Below, piece by piece: positions 45,559 to 57,316 of a stretch of 64,000 bases of DNA; positions within the stretch are counted from its first letter, which is position 1, and each line of letters starts with the position of its first letter. Origin of the DNA: Hansfordia pulvinata (Eukaryota; Ascomycota; Sordariomycetes; Xylariales); the NCBI GenBank assembly GCA_006538405.1, contig BJKQ01000008.1, positions 806,001-870,000 of the forward strand. The letters are read 5' to 3'. The notes under the pieces were generated by a model. That model saw only the letters and a program-made list of their open reading frames with translations, was not told the DNA's origin and did not search any database. The translations under genes and the position numbers were made by a program.

Positions 45559-46293
45559 AGGGAGGCGGAAGGGCGCGAAAAAGAACAAACCTGCCAATTA
45601 ATCACTTCAAGAGAGCAACAGAGAGAGAGAGAGAGAGAGACGCACTGGGACGCTGGGAAGAGATGAGCCACGGCCATAGAAATCAGCTCAGACATCAAGA
45701 TGAGTAGGCATAGACATAGACATAGACAATCACTCCATGAAGAGACAAGACACAAGCGTCAAGATGCCGGATGGCGCATCCCCTACCCCACCCCCAAACC
45801 CACCGGCATGATCGATGAATGGATGACCACGATGTCCCGATACAGCGGTCCCCGGGGCGGGAGAGGGCTGAAAGGCAGAAAGCAGAGAGCGGACTCTCCC
45901 CAGACCTCTCATTATATCGACGTATTCAGGTTGCATCTCCTGCTTTGAAGAAATATTAGATGCCCGTCATGGTAAAACGCGTGACGGTGTGAAGAAGGGG
46001 GGTTAACAATACCAAGATATCGGCCGGCAGGGTTCGGCACGGAAGCACTCGAGAGCTGATAAACCACAGCAGGTAACACGCGACAGCAACAAAAACAACC
46101 CCGTCCCCGCTGTCCAGAGCGCCTTCACGCTGGCGCGCGGACACGGGAAGAACGAGAACTGCAGCGAGATCGAGCCACCGAATTCCGTTTCTTCAACGCG
46201 CGATCCAGGCGAGAGAGGGCGCCCGCCCTGGAAAGACGCTGCAGCATCCCGGCATGTCGCTATGATGTATTCATGCGTTTGTGTGTGTCTCTC

Positions 46294-46348
<55 letters not shown>

Positions 46349-48610
46349 CTTTCTTACTCTGCACCCAAAAGTGTGGCTGTATGCAAGTGTGCGTACCCGG
46401 ATCTACGAGTATTACCCCCCAGCCTCCGATACCCCCGATGCTAAGGTCCAGGGGTGCACCCTGAGACCGCAAGCAATCCGATCGAGCTTCCCCTCCCCCT
46501 TCCATTGTTCGCAGCGACCCGACCCGCCATCGAGGATGCCCCCAAACCGGTGAGACGGCGCGAGCTACTCGCAGGGGACGAATGAACAGGGTTGTGGGTT
46601 TGCGGCTTGCAGATCTCGCATCCAATCCCATCAGCGACGGGATTCGAGGGAGACGCGCAGATGCTCGGGCTCAGGCCGGGTGGAAAGCCACCAGTTTGTC
46701 AAGATACGACACGCAGAGAGTAGTGTGCTTGTGCGAGCATCCTAAGTTGATTGCGCGATCGTGTGGAACCAAGCCCCTCCTTCATTCAAGGGCTGCCAGA
46801 CAGGCACGCGGTGTACGAAATTACGTGCGCGGTCACCTTAACATACCCAAGTACCCTCAAGAGTAGGCGCGCAGCTGATTTCGTAAACCGCGTGACAGGC
46901 AAACACGAGCAGTGGTAGTTGGTGGAGGCCATCCCAGTCCCATCTCTAGTCTTCGCCGTGTGATGGTGAAGCCGGTTCGACCATCGTTCCCCAATACAGC
47001 GTTCATTGTCTTCGATTAAACAAAAGCGTCACGGCCGATGACTCGTGCTGTCTCTGAGCCAAAGTCTGGGAAATTCCTTGTCCTGTTCTTTCCGTGCCAA
47101 GAGTGTTGTAGCATGAGCCACTTCAGATGTTCAGGACATTCTTGAGCATGCTTTTCGGGCTGTTCGGAACGTCCCCCTCCCGAGACAAGGGACACGACAA
47201 GGGCCTTGGTAAAGTCTGCCCTTGCTCAGCCCAGACTCTGCTCCTTTCACGGCACAGAAGCCCGTCCAAGACGTCTGTCAGTCAGTCTGGCTGTTTCCTG
47301 ACCGCGATCACAGATCCCCAACCCGCACGCCCGCAGAATGCAGTGCAACCGAAAGCCGCTTCCAGCGACCTGCAGGTCATCGTGTCCAACGCATGGAGGC
47401 AGGACAAAGTGAAACGTGGCGCATGTCGTTGTCGCTGCCGCCGTCGCCGCCCCAGGTCACCAGGGGAGCGGGGGAAGAGCGGAGCCCATAGACCTTGGGC
47501 CTGGACTCGGGCCCCTTGGCAGGATCTCCCATGTCAAAACACCACTTGCCGGGGCGCCGTTGCACTGCAGCGCTTGTCCTCTCTCCCCGGCGGTGTGGGC
47601 CCTGCGCGGTGCCCCCCTGTTTGCCTCTCGGAGGCTCAGAGGTGGTCACGCTGAGGGTAGTTCTTGGTTGGTGGGGTGGTAGCGCAGCCAGGGTCCTTAT
47701 CTTGCTGTCGCGAGACGGGAAGCGGCTTGCTACTGCATGGTGCGTGTGTGTGTGCGCGCGGCGCGTGCCACTGCATGCGGGGCCACGCACTCCCAGCCAG
47801 TGGTGCCTTCTGGCGCGAGTTGGCTGTGCGCCACCGGGGCGCGAGTCTGTGTAGCCCACCACCATCAGTCAGACCACCGCGACGCGAGCGCTCCATTGTC
47901 CAGCTGTCCGGGCGTGTCGCTGGGGTGTGCTGCCGAGAAGCATATAGCCGGCACCATTTGCTGCACCGAAGAAAAGAGAAGAGGGGAGCCATCGGAAGAC
48001 TACAGGTCGTGCCAGCAAAACACAACGATGACCCCGTCCCATGATACCCCGGTAGACACGCCCCGCCGTCAGGAACGATCCATTTCAGTCCGATTCCGGT
48101 CCGCTCGAAACGTCGAATGAATTCGGGTTCTGTCGGATAAAAGGCCAGACTGCGCGGTCATTGCAAAGCCATTGCAAGACCGGATCCCGCTCGCACCTAT
48201 TCATTCCCCTGGGCGCGCAATCAGTTGATCAGATCATTGAGAGTCCAACCACGGAACCTCCAGCAACGTTCAAAAGAAAGAGGGGGAAACGCCACTTGAA
48301 GCCAACAAAAGGCAAGGACAAAGCCGCTCAGCGAAGACAAGAAAGAGAAGTGACACCCTCAAATCAAGCCATCGAGCAATCGTGAGAGTGTCTCAAGCGC
48401 TGGGCGGCGACGGGGGCTGAGAAGAGAGCCGCCAAGTCGCCGATGACTGGAGGAGAGAAGCCAGACAAATTGAAGGTACAGTAGAGGGCAGAAGGGGAGG
48501 GAAGGGATCAAGCCACCCGGGAAAGTAGCTGGACGGAGTCGTCGCCATCGCTTGCACCGCCGCCGCCACGACCCGGCAAGGTCGGGCCAGCTTCACCAAC
48601 TCGGCCCGAC
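45559..48610. other. 3 kb spacer
   Basis: No supported gene. It contains GA repeats near 45620-45640, a (CT)n run at 46289-46352, and TACGAGTA at 46404. Confidence 0.5.
46289..46352. repeat. (CT)n microsatellite
   Basis: About 64 bases of CT repeat broken by single TT or GT steps; intergenic. Confidence 0.9.
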
Positions 48611-49500
48611 ATGTGCTTCGACACGTACGTGGCGTGGTCGGATTGCTTCCACCGGCACCCACAGTCCACCCCGACGCTGCCGCAGTATTGCCACCGCGCC
48701 GTGATGCGGTCTTCCCTCGGCAGCGGCGGCCTATACTGCCCCCGCGCGACTGTCGAGATCCGAGCCCGCATCCCCGGGCTTTGCCCAACCTGCGCGTCGC
48801 TTCTGCAGTCAGAGCTACCTGAGGCGCTGGCAGCCGTTGATGAGCTTCGCGGGATCCTGGGGACGCCGCGCCGCGCCTATCTTGTCGACATTGCCGGCGA
48901 CAATGGAGGCGGGCTGTTGGCCATCTTGCGCGACCAACTGCAGCGCGACGGGTTGGAGAATGGGCCCGAACACACGGAGCACGAATTGCTGGCAGCCAAG
49001 GTGGCGCATATTCGGGCGACGACGGCATACGTGAGGCGGTCGTGGACGCGACACTGCCGGCTGGTGGATGGCGGCGGGAGGTCGTCGCGGAACGGGGGCA
49101 GCGGTAATGGCGGCGTGAGTGGAAAGATGGTCGGCAGAAGCAGCCGGCAGCAGCTCCACCACCTCTATGAACGAAATCCCTAATCTATAGCATCATGCTG
49201 GAGCAGGTGCTGTACCTGGTGGAGCAAGAAGGGCTCAACTGCGTGCAGCACGGCGACGCGCACGCTGTGCTGAAGAAGAGCTTCGACCACCTGCCTGATG
49301 AGGTGCAGGACCTCGCATCGGCGGGCTACTCGCAGACCTATCGAAAGCTCAGCTACTACCTCAACCGTGGCATCGAGCTGTATATCGGAGAGCTGCAACG
49401 GAGGGAGGCGGTGGCGGCAGCGGCAGCAGTAGCAGCGGAAGAAGAGGCGGCGCTGGCAATGGCTGGTGGTGGTCTTTCCGTCGTGTACAGCGCCCAGTAA
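48611..49500 (+). CDS. Cysteine-rich hypothetical protein, splice pattern uncertain
   Basis: Not recognised as a named family. The first part (ATG at 48611) starts MCFDTYVAWSDCFHRHP and holds YCHRAV, LYCPRA and GLCPTCASLL, so Cys and His are spaced as in a small zinc-binding module, followed by helical sequence. A second open stretch from about 49192 to the TAA at 49498-49500 encodes LPDEVQDLASAGYSQTYRKLSYYLNRGIELYIGELQRRE and an Ala/Glu tail; it looks coding but sits in another frame. A likely intron runs from GTGAGT at 49115 through a CTAAT branch site to TATAG at 49190, but its phases miss by one base, so either the donor is elsewhere or there is an indel, for example at the G5 run 49093-49097. 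No signal peptide or membrane span. Confidence 0.55.
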
Positions 49501-50329
49501 GCACAGCGAGCCATCTTGGTTTTTCTGGTCGACTCTCCAGGAGCCTATCGTTTCACGGCTCGTCGATGATCTCACGCTTTCTTTCTAGAGGGCTGCGGAG
49601 CTGGGTGCTTCCTTCGATTTGTTGGCGTTGGCGGGAATCGTGCCCGAAACCGCTAAGGCTCAGAACGGGCTGGAGGGATCGCGAGCCACAAGCGGCGTGA
49701 AAGGACGGCCGGCGGCCTCTGTCGAATTCACAGAAGCGGCGGAGTCGTTTCTCGGGGTTTCGTGAGCGATGATGATGCATGCTGGCTGTCTGGATTGCGC
49801 ATGTAAAGTGTTGTCTTTGATTGGCGTTCTCGTGTCAGGGGCTGTCATGTGCAGAACATGATGTCTGAATGTCTGAATGCGAGGGTCGTGAAATGCTGTG
49901 CGATGGTTTTTGCTCGGATTCTTAAAACTCGATTCAAGTCCACGCAAAACGATGTGGAAGAAGGGAGAAAAGCCGAGATCACATCACTTGGCACGGTTGG
50001 TGGCTGAAGTTGCAGAATCATTTCCCGGTGCACCTCAAAGGGGTCGCACCTTCCGCTCAGCAGTGGCGTGAGGGAGAGCGCGCAGTTACCGTTTCTGCAT
50101 GGGTACCTGATGGCAGTGGCAACCCATCGATGTGCTTTAAAAGGGTCTATCAGTACGGAAATCGCGACAAGTTTCAATCGGCAACAGTAATAGGGATTAT
50201 CAGTACAGTAATAGGAGACGAGTCAGCTTTCGCATTTGCCAATACAAAGATCGAGTGGAAGATTAACTATGCGTATGTATCCTAAAGAGCTTGGCTCAAA
50301 ACGTATGTACAAGTTTCTTGTGAAGGAGA
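49501..50329. other. Spacer between convergent genes
   Basis: Shared 3' region; no gene or repeat recognised. Confidence 0.5.
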
Positions 50330-51556
50330 TCATTTCGGGGCCGGGGCCAAGGCCGGCTTGGGCGCACTGTCGATCAGCAAGCTCTGGACGGCCTCGAGGG
50401 CGCTCAGCTGCGTGCCAAAGTCGGAGCGGCCGTCAAAGTTGTTGGTGGTCCAGCGCTGGCCGCAGGTCGAGTTGCCGTTGCCGCTGCAGGAGGCGGCGAC
50501 CGCCGGGGCCGTCTTGTTGAGCAGGCCCATGACAGTGTCCTTGACGCTGGGCACGAGGACGGTGGTCTTGGCCATCCAGCGGGCCAGGCTGGACTTGAAG
50601 CTGGTCTGGTCGGTGCCGCAGCCCTCGGCCTTCTTCTCGCAGCCCTGCTCGGTCATGATGCCCTCGGGGGTGAAGAAGACGGTCTTGGCCGTGTTGACGA
50701 GGCCGGTAACGCGCTTCTCCCAGGCGGGGTCCTGCTTGATGGCGTACATGTGGGCGGCGCCGTGCATGTAGGTGGCGAGGTTGTAAGACCACTCGTCGTG
50801 GCTGGGCTTGGTGCAGTTGGCGCCGTCCTTGTCGCGGGCGCCGTCCCAGACGTGGAAGTCGGGGGAGATGAGGGCAATGTCGTTGGTCCAGTCCCAGACC
50901 TTAAGGGCCCAGTCGGAGTAGGTCTGGTTGCCGGTGTAGCGGGCGAGGCGGGCGGAGAGCTGGAAGAAGCCGCCGTTGGTGACGGTGTTCTTGTACCAGA
51001 AGCCGTCCTGGGCGTCGGTGATCTGCCACTTGAGGCCGCCGCCGCACGTGTTGGAGTACTGGTTCCAGCGCTGGACGTAGAGGTTGAAGGCGTTGATGCA
51101 GATCTGCAGCCACGAGTTGGCGCAGCCGCCCTCGCCCTCGCCCTGGCAGTCGAGGGGCTTGAAGCCGTACTCGAGGGCGGTCAGGGCCGAATAGAGCCAG
51201 TAGACCTGGTCGTCGTTGTTCTCCCAGCTGGCCTGCTCGGGGGGCATGAAGTCAAAGTTGGGGCCGACATTCTTGGCGAGAGCTTCGAGGATGTCGGCCT
51301 CGTAGGTCGAGTCTTTAGTGTAGATGGTGTAGTCGACGAGGCCGGTCCAGGCGCTGCCCGACAGCCACCAGTACCAAGGCTGTGTCTGTTTGAACAGACC
51401 GGTGGTGGCGGCGGGGTCGTGGTAGACGTAGAGACCCTTTGCAATGGTGGCGGCGGCGTCCTTGAGCGACTTGTCGTCCTGGACGGAGAGCTGGAGGGCG
51501 GCGGCGGGCAGGGCCGCGGCGGCGGCGACCAGCGTCGTGAAGGTTGTCGATCTCAT
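50330..51556 (-). CDS. GH76 alpha-1,6-mannanase (Dfg5/Dcw1 family)
   Basis: Glycoside hydrolase family 76, endo-alpha-1,6-mannanase or transglycosylase acting on wall or GPI mannan. A single exon from the ATG at 51556 encodes 408 residues, within the family range. Residues 1-20 form a signal peptide (TLVAAAAALPAAA). Motifs: PWYWWLSGSAWTGLVDY, then WENNDDQVYW with the paired catalytic aspartates at about 115-116, CGGGLKWQI, YKNTVTNGGFFQLSARLARYTG, YNLATYMHGAAHMY, and CGQRWTTNNFDGRSDFGTQLSALEAVQ near the end. Several N-glycosylation sites. Yeast Dfg5 and Dcw1 are GPI-anchored, but this protein ends in PKPALAPAPK with no hydrophobic tail, so it is probably released or wall-soluble. The upstream frame stays open past 51556 but lacks a plausible ATG start and signal peptide. 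Confidence 0.93.
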   Translation of the reverse strand: MRSTTFTTLVAAAAALPAAALQLSVQDDKSLKDAAATIAKGLYVYHDPAATTGLFKQTQPWYWWLSGSAWTGLVDYTIYTKDSTYEADILEALAKNVGPNFDFMPPEQASWENNDDQVYWLYSALTALEYGFKPLDCQGEGEGGCANSWLQICINAFNLYVQRWNQYSNTCGGGLKWQITDAQDGFWYKNTVTNGGFFQLSARLARYTGNQTYSDWALKVWDWTNDIALISPDFHVWDGARDKDGANCTKPSHDEWSYNLATYMHGAAHMYAIKQDPAWEKRVTGLVNTAKTVFFTPEGIMTEQGCEKKAEGCGTDQTSFKSSLARWMAKTTVLVPSVKDTVMGLLNKTAPAVAASCSGNGNSTCGQRWTTNNFDGRSDFGTQLSALEAVQSLLIDSAPKPALAPAPK

Positions 51557-52551
51557 GGTGCAAGTCGACGATCGGAGCCAGTCCTGGTTAACGAGAGTGA
51601 AGGTGGCACTGAAGCTTTTTTGCCTGGTGCGCCGGGAAAGGCGATGGGCGGAAGGGGGACAGAAGGGCAGGCGAAAGAAGGAATGCAGCTGATCCAGCAG
51701 CGAGAAGAGAGAGTGAGAGTCTATATAAAACAGCCGAGCCGAGCGGGTGTGGAGGAGAAGGAGAGGCGAGGAATGAGTTGGGTGGCAAAACGAAACCAAA
51801 CGAGAGAAAGAGAGAGGGGGCCAGGGTCGAAAAGGTGTCGAGGTCGAGGTCGAGGTCGCCCTCCTCAGTGCGTGAGGTCTGGTCAATGTGTTGTCAGGTA
51901 CGAGTACCTCTCCAGTGTGCCCGGGGCCTGGGCCGTGCCTGTTTGTGCCTGTGCCTGAGATCTGAACGTGTAAGTCGGTAGCGGGAACGGGGGGCCATCC
52001 CCGTTCTAGACGGCGCGGTCCCTGAGCGGTACGTAAGGTACCGGATCGTGGGGCCATTCAGGTCCACTGCGCGATTCTATCTATAGGAAGTTCAGGGACT
52101 CGCAACGTGCGGACCAGAGATGCTGCACAAGCGTACCGCTACTTGAGGGCTGGCCCCGTCGAGGCTGATCGGCAAGCGGGGACTATTGTGGGCGGCCGTT
52201 TCAGACGTCGAGGCGGTCCATTGGGTGCTGTCAATCCGTCGCAAGCGCCGCCGGCACTTGGGCGGCACAGGCGACTGAGCGCATAGCCCGCCAGATTACC
52301 AATTCCAATGAATTGGCGGGCAGGCAGGCAATCATTATGCGGCAGTGACACGAAGACAGCAGTTCAAAGACAGGACAAAGAACATCGGGTGTATCTGGGC
52401 GAGTGAGTGACTGAGCCCAGTGCAAAGAAAGAGCGTGGGTGGAGATGGGTCAAAGGACGAGCAGAAAGGATAGACTCGCCACCCGCCAACTCCACGCAGT
52501 GACGAAAGGAAGCCTACTACCCGTGCTACCTTACCTAGAAGCCAGGAGGTA

Positions 52552-52567
52552 CTCGTACGCGTACGAG
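52552..52567. repeat. 16-bp perfect palindrome CTCGTACGCGTACGAG
   Basis: Perfect self-complementary sequence overlapping a TACTCGTA copy (52550). Its core, GTACGCGTAC, recurs in a 12-bp palindrome at 52864-52875 and in a 10-bp one at 18862-18871. Confidence 0.9.
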
Positions 52568-52863
52568 AAGGTGACGTTGGCACGTTGGCACCACCGCCAC
52601 CGCCACCGCCACAACCACCGGGCACCACCACTGTCACCACAGCCAATGGAAACGTCCAACCCTGGCGACCCTTGCAGGCCCAGCGCCCTCAACCACGATC
52701 CCGGTCCCATCATTTGCCCCATTGAGGCAGGCCCTCCCTCGCCCCGCGGCCCCTCGAAGATCGACGCCCGCAGCCCCCGTCCTCGGCCGCCAGATCAGAC
52801 AGACAGGTCCCGACCCCGAGGATCAGGGGCGGAGTTGCGACGAGTACCTTCGTACCGGGTATG

Positions 52864-52875
52864 CGTACGCGTACG
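52864..52875. repeat. 12-bp palindrome CGTACGCGTACG
   Basis: Second palindrome with the GTACGCGTAC core, about 310 bases to the right of the first. Confidence 0.9.
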
Positions 52876-54010
52876 ACCTCACGGGAGTACCTGCGGACTT
52901 GTTCCCCCTGCATTCAACCCCTGAGTAGAGTCGTTGAGCAGACTCGTACCCGTCTTTTTCTCGTCTAGACTTTCCGGTCTTTCGAGACACCCATCTGTCT
53001 ACCTGCAATTGGCTTAAATCATAACCCATCACGGACGAAAGCACAGGAATGCCAGGAGATGCCTTGGGATTTGGCAGGCTCTCATCAAAGAGGATCGGTA
53101 CGGGCAGACGCAAAGGTACAACCGAGTTGGAAGCCGACCGGTGTACAACCACGACAACCTCGCGCAACACAACCGGATGGATGGAATGGCGGTACGAGGC
53201 ATCCTGCAACGCCCGGCTGAGCAGGGGCAGCTGATGAGAGGGATGATGTCAAGAGCCTTTCATCCCCCTTCCCTCTCTCCCGACGGTATCAACTAAGGTA
53301 CCTAGACAGTCCGACTGGTCGACGCCACACGCACGCGGCACTCAGAGCCGTGTTGGCGGCCAGGCCGTGCTTGCACTTGCCACGACTATCGATCGCATCA
53401 TGCATTGCCAGCATGAAAGTGACTCCTCGGCATACTGAGACTCGTCAACGTCTAGGTATTCTGCTGTTTTCCATGTCGTGTCTGTACCTCGTGGCATTGA
53501 ACAGTCCACCCGAACATGGCCAAAACAACAGACGGCGGGCATTGCAGTGAAACACCGAAAACACGAGACGGCGGGCCTCAGCAATGTTCTAGGCCCCCTT
53601 TCCCCTCGCCTGTCAGTTTCCGTATCCGCGCAAGGCACGTAACCTACTTACCTATCTTTCATCTAGATACCTACATCCTTAACTTGGTACTACGTGGTAG
53701 ATAACCGTACGGACAACCTCAGCCCGCCGTGCCACATGTGCTCATTCCCAGCCACGGGTTCTGCTGCTAACAGAATGTAGGTAATACCTTACCTGGTCTT
53801 CTCGGCCACACTAGGTACTCTCCGAATAATTGAGCATTCTGCAGCTTCCTCTCCCAGCCCCAACTGCCTTTATAGGATCGCAAACCCGTGCAGGCCCCCG
53901 TGGTCCCTGCGGTCGCCACGACCTTAGGTACCTTAGATACCCAAGTCAGGTGAGGCAGCTGGGGATACGAGTACCACCTACCAGTCTCCCATTAGCGCGT
54001 CCATCAGCGT

Positions 54011-54029
54011 CCCCCCCCCCCCCCCCCCC
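54011..54029. repeat. C19 homopolymer
   Basis: Nineteen consecutive C on the plus strand; intergenic and likely to be miscounted by most sequencers. Confidence 0.9.
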
Positions 54030-55216
54030 TCTCACCCTGCTGTCCACGTCCCTGATGGCGCTTTGAATTCCACAACACCACCATCACCACCACCAAACAA
54101 AGCAGGTCAGGCTGGCCCGCAACCTCCCTTCCAGCATCCGAGGAGCCGAGTCTAATGCGCCCAAGCCCAAATTCTTGTCTACCTGCAAGCGCATGTCGAC
54201 CTACAAACATGCGCTCCCCGGGAGGCATTCAGCCGACATGTGAACAGCCCAAATGCCTGGAACTATAGCCACGGGTGAATAGCAGCGCATGTAGAAGAAT
54301 CTTGCCTGGGCCTGCGCAGGTAGCCGGCGGCGCTACCCGCGATGGTGGATCCAACGCTGTGGTCATTGATATGCCTTGTTTGAACAACTTCAGCTCCTCG
54401 CAACCTGTCGATCCTTGGGTGCACCAGCCACGCAGTATGGCAGCCCGGCATGCGCAAGCCCCCCTCTCGCTTCCTCCGCGTGCAGGAACAGCTCCTCGGC
54501 CGATCCTTGCATCAAACACGCAAAGGAATACACAGAGGTTGCGTACCACAAGTATGACAAGCGAGAGACTTAGGTGCCCAAGGTAGCCACCTCTGTCAAC
54601 GGCACACGAGTGGCAATCTGAAGCTTTCCTATAACTCGCTACCAAGTCGCTATTCATCTAAAAACTTCTTTCTACAAAAACAAAACCGAAAAACACAAAA
54701 AATCATGCATGACCTGCAATGCATGACCTACGCGCAAGTCTCCTCGAAGAGAGGCCAATCGGACCAACACGACGCTTCGCAAGAGGGTTTTCACGCCAGT
54801 TGACAACTTCGAGCCTGGACTGCACTGCGGCTCGCGCTCCAACTTGCGAGGCATGGATCCAAATAACGACTCGCTTGTCGACAGATTCGCGCCTTGCCTC
54901 CCTCTGGCCCGGTTGTTCACAAATCCTGCAGCTTGTCAAATGGCTACAGACCACGCACAATGAACTCGGGCAATTGAGAGCTGAACGAGCTGGATGACAC
55001 GTCGGCGGCGTAGCCTGTTTCCATAGTCATATGCGATCCCGTTCGCGGCAGCTCGTCCTGGCCCTGCCGCTCATCCTGGGCCTGCGTTTCTGTAGGTTCT
55101 TCTCGCTGCAGTTCTGATCGTGCTTCCTCGGTCTCTTGTTCCTAGCGCTGCAGCTGGGCATGCGTTCCCGGACCCTCTGCTTCTTGCGGTTGCGACGCCA
55201 AAGTTTCCCGGGATTC

Positions 55217-57316
55217 CTAACTTCCCGACTGAAGCCATGACTGCCTCAACCTTCGAAGGCGCGTTTTGGATTGGTTATGCGGCGCCAACGACTGCAACGG
55301 GTGTTCAGTAGCTTGTTTTTTCCCGCTCTGTTTTATGCTCTCCAGTCTGGGCTCTTCACCCACTTGTTCTCCGCTTGGCTCTCCGCGCTCTTCACTGGGC
55401 TCTTCTGCCTCTCGTTCTCTGTTTGGCTCTCCGCGCTCTTCACTGGACACTTCTGCCTTTTGTTCTCTGTTTGGCTCTCCGCGCTCCTCGCTGGGCTCTT
55501 CTCGGGGATCTCCTCTTGGACCTTCGCCGGGATCTTCGCCTCCGGAATCTTCTCGGGGCTCTTCTTCGCTCTGCTCGCCTAGTCGCCCTCTAGACCGCTC
55601 TGCGTCTTGCACTGTATCTCGCTGTCGGATGGGCTGACCGCCTGGAAGTGCATGCTGCCGTAGCGGATGTGGATGCGGCTGCGGCTGCGGTGGCGGCACG
55701 ACTGCCCGGATATCAGTCCCATGTCCTATGTCTTCCGCCGGCGGCGCCAGCATCCCCACTCGCTGTTGAGGCGACAGGGAAGACGACAATTGGCCTCGTT
55801 CATGTAGTTCCTGCCCTTCCTTTGCCGTCCCTTTCTCCTTCCTTTGAAAAAAGCCAGTTACCCAGCTCAGGCAGCCCGCAAAGCAGCAAAGCGATGCCCC
55901 TTCATTCTGCGATGCCTCATCCGATGGCTGTGTCACTTTGATTACCGGCACCGGCAATGGTATCGTTGGCTCCTCCGATCTCATTGGCTCCTCCGGTCTC
56001 ATTGAATCTTCCGGTCCCATTGGCGGCACCGGACTCGGTTCCCCCGCCTCCCTCTGCGCCGCTTTCTGCTGCAACCACCTCTGGTAAATATTGATGCCGG
56101 CCACGGGTATCAGCCAGGGGGCTGGTGGGGGTTTCTCTGTGTCCGTGGATATCAGCTCCGGCCAGCGTTGGTACTCTCGTAAACTGTCCGGGGGCGTGAC
56201 GGCGGGTGGTTCCGGTATGCTAGAGACCCAGTGCTGCGTGTTGGCCTCACGTTCCGCTCGCAATCTCCGGATGAGAGAAGAAGGGGTGGCACTCGTTGTA
56301 GTTGCCTCCGACGATTCTTGTCCTTGTGAGTCCGCAAGACTGGGTATTGTCCCCTCCGAATAGCGTCGCTGTATTGGCGATCGTCCCGACTCTTCTTGAT
56401 CTTGATCTTGGGTGACGGCGATCGGCCCACGCCATCCCGCTGGGCGGAACTCGTCCTAAGGTCCCGGCAGATTAGTTTCGGACCCTGTGTGCTGCAAGCG
56501 CCGGCTTTCGGGCTGGGTGTCACGGCCGGACAAGAGGTTCCCCGGCGTGTCATTCGTGGCACCGGGATGGGCGACGGGGTGCTGAGGTGATCTGGTTCCC
56601 TCGTCGGCTCCGTCGCTGGCCAGCCGCATCAGGGTCTGGAACCAGTTTTCCTCCCGCTGTGTGGCGTTGGAGGAGACCTGCTCCCTCCCAAATGTTGTCA
56701 TGTTGTTCGTCTGCCCGGGCGAGGCGAAGTGAACGTGGCGCGTCTCTTGCTGCCCCCCTTGCTCTTGGCTCCCTACAGCTGTAGGTGTGGCATCGGACCA
56801 GACCGGTGTGCTCGCCCGCAAGGGCCAGGAAACGCGCCTGACACTCAGGACACGGGCGTGGCCGGATGGCGAGGTATTGGCCGTGTCGGCACCCTCGTCT
56901 GATGCCATGGCTGTGAGAGGGTCCGCGGTGGCTGGCATATTCGAGCGTCTTGCTAGCTCATCTTCAGGATCCGTCTCGAAACTCGGCTCTGGTTCTGCGT
57001 TCGGAGCCTCGTTTGCGGCTCTCGGTATTCGGTAGCGTCTCAGGGTCGGTGGTTGAGGGGGGGAAGCGGCGCGCGACGGCAATGTGTCTCTGTCGTCCGA
57101 GAGAGTAGCCACCGGCGGGGGTTGAGGTCGTTTTCCCGGCCTGTCTTCGATCCATGGCTCTGGGGTGTGGTATCGGGTACTGCCCGATTCTGGGCGCGAC
57201 GGGATGTTGCTTCTTCTCGCTTGGGTCTGGGAAGAACCTCCATTAGTGGAAACGGAGCTGGTGGCCCCGGCGCTCCCACGCTCATCCGCCTCGAAGATTG
57301 GGAGTAGAGTGCTCAT
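55217..57316 (-). CDS. Disordered Pro/Glu/Arg-rich hypothetical protein with an in-frame TAG
   Basis: Not recognised. From the ATG at 57316 (MSTLLPIFEADERGSAG) one frame stays open to 55217, exactly 700 codons, except for a single TAG at 56456-56458. The protein is almost wholly disordered: Ser/Pro/Thr/Arg-rich at the N-terminus, one hydrophobic Cys-containing patch (ASLCCFAGCLSWVTGFF), then acidic near-repeats of SEERGEPNRE and a basic end (KTRLRRLRQSWLQ). The TAG sits in CCTTAG|GA and is preceded by ACTAAT about 20 bases upstream, so it could be a 3' splice site. An intron that keeps frame must be a multiple of three; a 120-base one from a weak GT at 56575 would fit. Otherwise the TAG is a true stop or a pseudogene lesion. 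Upstream in-frame Met codons to about 57433 are possible starts. Confidence 0.5.
55400..55560 (-). repeat. Degenerate coding repeats (SEERGEPNRE type)
   Basis: On the minus strand this part of the disordered gene encodes three near-copies of SEERGEPNRE followed by a Glu-rich spacer; the DNA copies are clearly related but imperfect. Confidence 0.75.

Larger units (their letters stand above)
51557..55216. other. 3.7 kb spacer
   Basis: No supported gene. It contains two long GTACGCGTAC-centred palindromes (52552-52567, 52864-52875), TACTCGTA-type motifs at 51899, 52550 and 53966, AGGTACCT words around 53920-53945, and a C19 run at 54011-54029. Confidence 0.5.
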
